This document shows positions 62,077-64,000 of a stretch of 64,000 nucleotides of DNA, one piece after another. Below the pieces are notes generated by a model. The model searched no databases. It saw only the letters and a list, made by a program, of their open reading frames with translations, and was not told the origin of the DNA. Origin of the DNA: Ceratobasidium sp. AG-K (taxonomy: Eukaryota; Basidiomycota; Agaricomycetes; Cantharellales; Ceratobasidiaceae); NCBI GenBank assembly GCA_037039685.1, contig JAWNGF010000003.1:3224001-3288000 (forward strand), in the 5' to 3' direction. The translations under genes were made by a program, and so were the position numbers. Each line of letters opens with the position of its first letter. The first letter of the stretch is position 1.

Positions 62077-64000
62077 TTATGACCCGATATGTATGAACGG
62101 TGCCCACCGTGCGATCTCTTTCTCTCCTACTTTTGCCCGCAAATGAGCCACAGCTCGATGGAGCGCCCTGGTTGCGTTCGTGTGATCTATTGTTGCATCT
62201 TTCAGGAGCTCCGCATACACTCGCTCCGCTACCTCCGGTCCGTCTTCATCGGCAATGCTCCACATCGTCCCGATTACGCTCGGGTATCCTGCTATAAGTA
62301 ACCCCGCCGCTAGGTGCACCGCCTCATCCGGCATATTCTTGTCCCCCATCGCAGTTTCACAAGCGGAAAGAAAAGCGAGGCCCTTGTTGGTGAACGAGCA
62401 CTTGGTGATCATTGCGAGGGTAAGTTTACCGTCATGAAGATGAAAGGCGCTCTTGGTAGGGTCCCAGGTATCCTGACTCCCATGACACGCCATGTGTAGC
62501 CAGCTGTACTCCCCCATGGCACTTAGTACTGATTCTACCATAGCTTCTTCGTCTTCGAGTTGCAGATAGTGACCTCTTTTGGCGTAATTCTTGATGACTG
62601 CAAGCTCGCTCCTTGTTCCTGGTAAAGCTGACAAACCAGGTGTATGCGCTTGCCCAACAGCAAGGATTCCGCGGTGCTTATCACAGTTCTTTGACTGATT
62701 CACCAATAAGGCGCTGAGAGTCGGCGTGTAAGAGAATAACGCCAAGTCAAACGCGCTGGGCTGTGAGGGATCGTAGCTCCGGGCGGCATGAAGTGGAAGA
62801 AACGAAAGTAAGCCTGTAGTACACCAAGTAACGTGTGGTAGCTCATCGATTGGCAATATATGCTGTGTGTCAAAACAAATAAATGCTTGTCGCACCACGC
62901 TCTATTTATAAACCATGCATACCTTATAACCGAGGCAGTCAAGCACAGGCTCGACCACCCCCAACCACAAAGTATCAAGCGACCTCTCAAACGACCCCAA
63001 CTGACGTAAGGGCTGACCAGGTCTTCGATCTCGGATGACAGAGGCTATGGCATGGCGAAGTGAAGTTGCATCCTCGGCCGAGAAGTGTTTGAGGGGAACA
63101 TGAGATATAATGTCAGCGCCTGGTCGTATTATGAGAGCGTCGCAACGTGACTTGTGGACATTGATTATTGCAATAGGGTGAACCCTGGCTGCGTTCAGCA
63201 GATGACTTGCTCTTGGTGTGCATAAGAAGTCTTCAAATCCTGGCACGGAACGAACTGCTTTCAAACGGGTCTCCCATCTAAGCGCTAGTTCAACGTGCGT
63301 AGTTATCTCCTCGCCAAAGTCACGACCGGGGCCGGTACTTTCGGGGGAGGCCGATAATGAGGATCGTGATCCTGCGTGCTCAAGCTGGCGGCCAATGTCC
63401 ATGAGCTCATTGGCAAGTTGTGGATTCTGCTCAGAAAGCGTGTCAAAGGGCGTGCGCAATTGAGCGATGTGCCCCCAGATGATCGAGCGGCCTGTCTCAA
63501 GCCACTCGAGGGCAAGTTCATATGCCTCGAGTGAAATGGCATGTGACGCAGCTTCGGTAGCAAAGTCGCTGATCATTGCTGCGAGCTGATAGCGCCGATC
63601 AATTGCTGTGCCTATCCAGATAAGCTGTGGGAGGAGCTTCATCGCATGGTTGTACGCCGGGTGGGGGGTGGGTGTTCCATCATGAGATGACAAGTGGGTC
63701 CACCGTCTGCACGCACGAAATCGGACGAATGGTGACCCATTGGGTGACTGTACAGCAGTCTGGAAGGATGATACTGCAGCCTGAAGGTCTGAAGCCTCGT
63801 TCAGCTCCACGAATCTAGCTTGGTACGATATTCCAAGGTTCTCAAGATACGTAGGCCTGTCGGGGTGGCTATTGGGAGTGAGCAAGGCGGCTTTTTCATA
63901 ATGCTCAATTGCTTCATTCAAGTCTAAAATCTGGCCGAGACGACTAAATTTGAGTTGATACAAATTTCCGAGGTTGTTGAGTGTCCCAGGCCCGTGTGGG
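62077..64000 (-). CDS. TPR-CHAT protein gene 2, 5' end beyond the window
   Basis: Exon 64000(open)-62923, a 60-bp GT-AG intron (62922-62863), and exon 62862-62077 ending IHIGS. The visible N-terminal part has about two TPR-like units (FSRLGQILDLNEAIEHYEKA, then YLENLGISYQARF), then a linker with ALEWLETGRSIIWGH. The last exon holds the CHAT domain with VTWCTTGLLSFLPLH, the likely His in HMACHGSQ and Cys in LSACETAMG, and DEDGPEVAERVYAELL. CHAT is a clan CD caspase-like protease fold; with TPRs it is expected to act in regulated proteolysis or cell death, with the substrate unknown. The frame is intact here. It is a paralogue of the gene at 19485-22821. Confidence 0.88.

Overview
The window looks like a chromosome segment from a basidiomycete fungus. 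A Ceratobasidiaceae species of the Rhizoctonia solani type is my best guess, an inference made without any database search. Support comes from short introns with fungal splice sites, TPR plus CHAT-domain genes in several copies, a basidiomycete-like CLF1 gene, and dense Ty3/gypsy chromovirus and Ty1/copia elements. About 50 of the 64 kb is LTR retrotransposon.

Layout. 1-1874: 3' end of a plus-strand gypsy element (A1), inserted in a decayed minus-strand gypsy element (C, 1875-3619). 3620-13652: a long inverted repeat whose middle holds a full-length gypsy element (A2, minus, 5460-12686, target duplication TATGT). 13653-15890: almost CpG-free DNA with a decayed protein-kinase relic. 16338-18893: the eight-exon splicing-factor gene CLF1 (minus). 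19172-22821: a CHAT relic and a TPR-CHAT gene broken by a 7-bp duplication. 23726-58227: a copia element (F, plus) expanded to 34.5 kb by nested insertions. 58228-62076: no recognisable gene. 62077-64000: a second TPR-CHAT gene running off the window.

Element F is a Russian doll. It holds two solo LTRs of gypsy family D, a full D element (27769-49928) and a copia element G (50483-56933). D holds gypsy A3 (28928-44134), and A3 holds gypsy H (30498-38425). G carries a solo A-type LTR inside its own LTR. Every complete junction has a 5-bp target-site duplication readable in the sequence, so the insertion order F, D, A3, H is certain. Without F the two TPR-CHAT genes would lie about 5 kb apart.

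Main signals. (1) All four gypsy families whose 5' end is visible have a primer-binding site complementary to their own LTR about 30 nt after the TATA box, and the pairing bases covary between families: tRNA-independent self-priming of the Tf1 kind. (2) Families A and H carry an undescribed third ORF after pol, with a Cys-Arg-Gly-Cys motif followed by a Val-Val-Leu motif. (3) Nearly all in-frame stops are TGA at expected Arg CGA codons, and most differences between paired LTRs are CpG transitions, pointing to cytosine methylation. (4) The copia elements use the anticodon arm of initiator tRNA-Met as primer, so the PBS itself contains an ATG, which in F opens the gag frame.
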